Shown here one piece after another: positions 62,560-64,000 of a DNA stretch of 64,000 nt. A model generated the notes under the pieces. The model ran no database searches, was not told the origin of the DNA, and saw nothing but the letters and a program-made list of their open reading frames with translations. The translations under genes and the position numbers were made by a program. Location: positions 305,001 through 369,000 of the forward strand of contig NW_027192673.1 in NCBI RefSeq assembly GCF_949987515.2. Reading direction: 5' to 3'. Source of the DNA: Delphinus delphis (taxonomy: Eukaryota > Chordata > Mammalia > Artiodactyla > Delphinidae). Every line of letters begins with the position of its first letter. Position 1 is the stretch's first letter.

Positions 62560-64000
62560 TAACTCGCGCCCTCACACGCACGCTCCCCCTAAAGCGTTGC
62601 CGTACCCTCACCTGGACCCTAAACCGTCCCCGTCCCCTAACCCTAACCCTAGCCCGAACCCTACCCCTAACCCTTCCCCGAAGCCTGACCCTCACCCGTC
62701 CCCTAATCCTAACCCGTACGCTCACACTAACTCACGCCCTCACACGCACGCTCCCCCTAAAGCGTTGCCGTACCCTCACCTGGACCCTAAACCGTCCCCG
62801 TCCCCTAACCCTAACCCTAGCCCGAACCCTACCCCTAACCCTTCCCCGAAGCCTAACCCTCACCCGTCCCCTAATCCTAACCCGTATGCTCACACTAACC
62901 GGCGCCCTCACACGCACACTCCCCCTAAAGTGTTGACGTACCCTCACCTGGACCCTAAACCGTCCCCGTCCCCTAACCCTAACCCTAGCCCGAACCCTAA
63001 CCCTAGCCCTTCCCTGAAGCCTGACCCTCACCCGTCCCCTAATCCTAACCCGTACGCTAACACTAACCCGCGCCCTCACACGCACGCTGCCCCTAAAGCG
63101 TTGCCGTACCCTCACCTGGACCCTAAAGCATCCCCGTCCCCTAACCCTAACCCTAGCCCGAACCCTAACCCTTCCCCGAAGCTTGACCCTCACCCGTCCC
63201 CTAATCCTAACCCGTACACTAACACTAACCCGCGCCCTCACACGCACGCTCCCCGTAAAGCGTTGCCGTACCCTCACCTGGACCCTAAACCGTCCCGGTC
63301 CCCTAACCCTAACCCTAGCCCGAACCCTAACCCTAACCCTTCCCCGAAGCCTGACCCTCACCCGTCCCCTAATCCTAACCCGTACGCTCACACTAACCCG
63401 TGCCCTCACACGCACGCTCCCCCTAAAGCGTTGCCGTACCCTCACCTGGACCCTAAACCGTCCCCGTCCCCTAACCCTAACCCTAGCCCGAACCCTAACC
63501 CTAGCCCTTCCCCGAAGCCTGACCCTCACCCGTCCCCTAATCCTAACCCGTACGATAACACTAACCCGCGCCCTCACACGCACGCTGCCCCTAAAGCGTT
63601 GCCGTACCCTCACCTGGACCCTAAACCATCCCCGTCCCCTAACCCTAACCCTAGCCCGAACCCTAACCATAACCCTTCCCCGAAGCCTGACCCTCACCCG
63701 TCCCCTAATCCTAACCCGTACACTAACACTAACACGCGCCCTCACACTCACGCTCCCCGTAAAGCGTTGCCGTACCCTCACCTGGACCCTAAACCGTCCC
63801 GGTCCCCTAACCCTAACCCTAGCCCGAACCCTAACCCTAACCCTTCCCCGAAGCCTGACCCTCACCCGTCACCTAATCCTAACACGTACGCTCACACTAA
63901 CTCGCGCCCTCACACGCACGCTCCCCCTAAAGCGTTGCCGTACCCTCACCTGGACCCTAAACCGTCCCCGTCCCCTAACCCTAACCCTAGCCCGAACCCT
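62560..64000 (+). repeat. Third copy of the 50820-52628 type block, cut by window end
   Basis: Order and variants follow 50820 onward at offset 11741 (AAAGCATC 51386 to 63127), then 11237 after loss of three monomers, ending with AACACGTACGC near 63884 as at 52647 and 60866. It also carries a 162 bp monomer at 63155-63180 in the same position as 51411 and 59635. The array continues beyond 64000. Confidence 0.82.

Larger units (their letters stand above)
1..64000 (+). repeat. Telomere-like 168 bp satellite array filling the window
   Basis: Landmarks such as AGCGTTGCCGTACC recur every 168 bp from end to end (for example 301 and 469). The monomer is 28 hexamers, almost all one or two changes from CCCTAA, so two periods (6 and 168 bp) are superimposed. 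All copies have the same orientation; I saw no inversion and no unique sequence. Indels are nearly all 1 bp, 6 bp or 24 bp, so the hexamer register is usually kept. Hand count of a consensus monomer gives C 84, G 20 of 168 bases and 13 CpG. Satellites of this size are known from centromeric and subtelomeric heterochromatin; the location of this one is inference. Both ends are open, so the true array is longer than 64 kb. Confidence 0.98.

Noticed and set aside
1..64000. A genuine telomere
   Set aside because: Only short perfect CCCTAA runs exist (usually two units, slightly more near 50733 and 59288), monomers are highly ordered, and variants are shared at 168 bp, not random.
1..64000. CRISPR array, because of regular repeats
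   Set aside because: There are no unique spacers; the whole period is repeated and the unit is far longer than CRISPR repeat-spacer units, with no cas genes.

Overview
The whole 64 kb window is one uninterrupted, head-to-tail satellite DNA array. I see no protein-coding gene, RNA gene, transposon, CRISPR array or unique flanking sequence. The unit is 168 bp, which is exactly 28 hexamers, and nearly every hexamer is recognisably a variant of CCCTAA. Seven of the 28 are perfect CCCTAA. About 380 monomers are present, all in one orientation with the C-rich strand on top. My hand count of the consensus gives about 62% GC, 50% C and only 12% G, so strand asymmetry is extreme.

A long pure tandem array with (CCCTAA/TTAGGG)-like hexamers points to a eukaryotic chromosome with TTAGGG-type telomeres, in subtelomeric, pericentromeric or other heterochromatin. 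The species cannot be named from this sequence. Recurrent CpG to TpG/CpA changes suggest methylated DNA, which would fit a vertebrate, but TTAGGG telomeres also occur in fungi and several protist lineages. It is not a functional telomere, because perfect CCCTAA runs never go beyond a few units.

Layout. (1) 1-14110: a 7245 bp higher-order repeat (43 monomers plus a 24 bp insertion minus three 1 bp deletions) in two almost identical copies. (2) 14111-25528: two extra monomers, a 1176 bp (7-monomer) duplication, then a 5208 bp (31-monomer) unit in two almost identical copies. (3) 25529-30324: a 5-monomer block shared with the first higher-order unit, then divergent monomers with little higher order. 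(4) 30325-58335: a mosaic of short modules of 3, 4, 5, 8, 10, 11 or more monomers, each bounded by a 1-bp-short junction with the motif CCCGACCC (23 junctions). (5) 47263-54116 is repeated at 55987-62335, and part of it recurs a third time at the right end.

Very long open frames exist on both strands, up to about 17.5 kb. They follow arithmetically from a 168 bp (56-codon) period with few stop-prone codons and should not be annotated as proteins. The biological interest lies in the satellite itself: a telomere-derived hexamer satellite with dense G-quadruplex and TRF-site potential, nested higher-order structure, and two separate families of frame-shifting 1 bp deletions that work as lineage tags.
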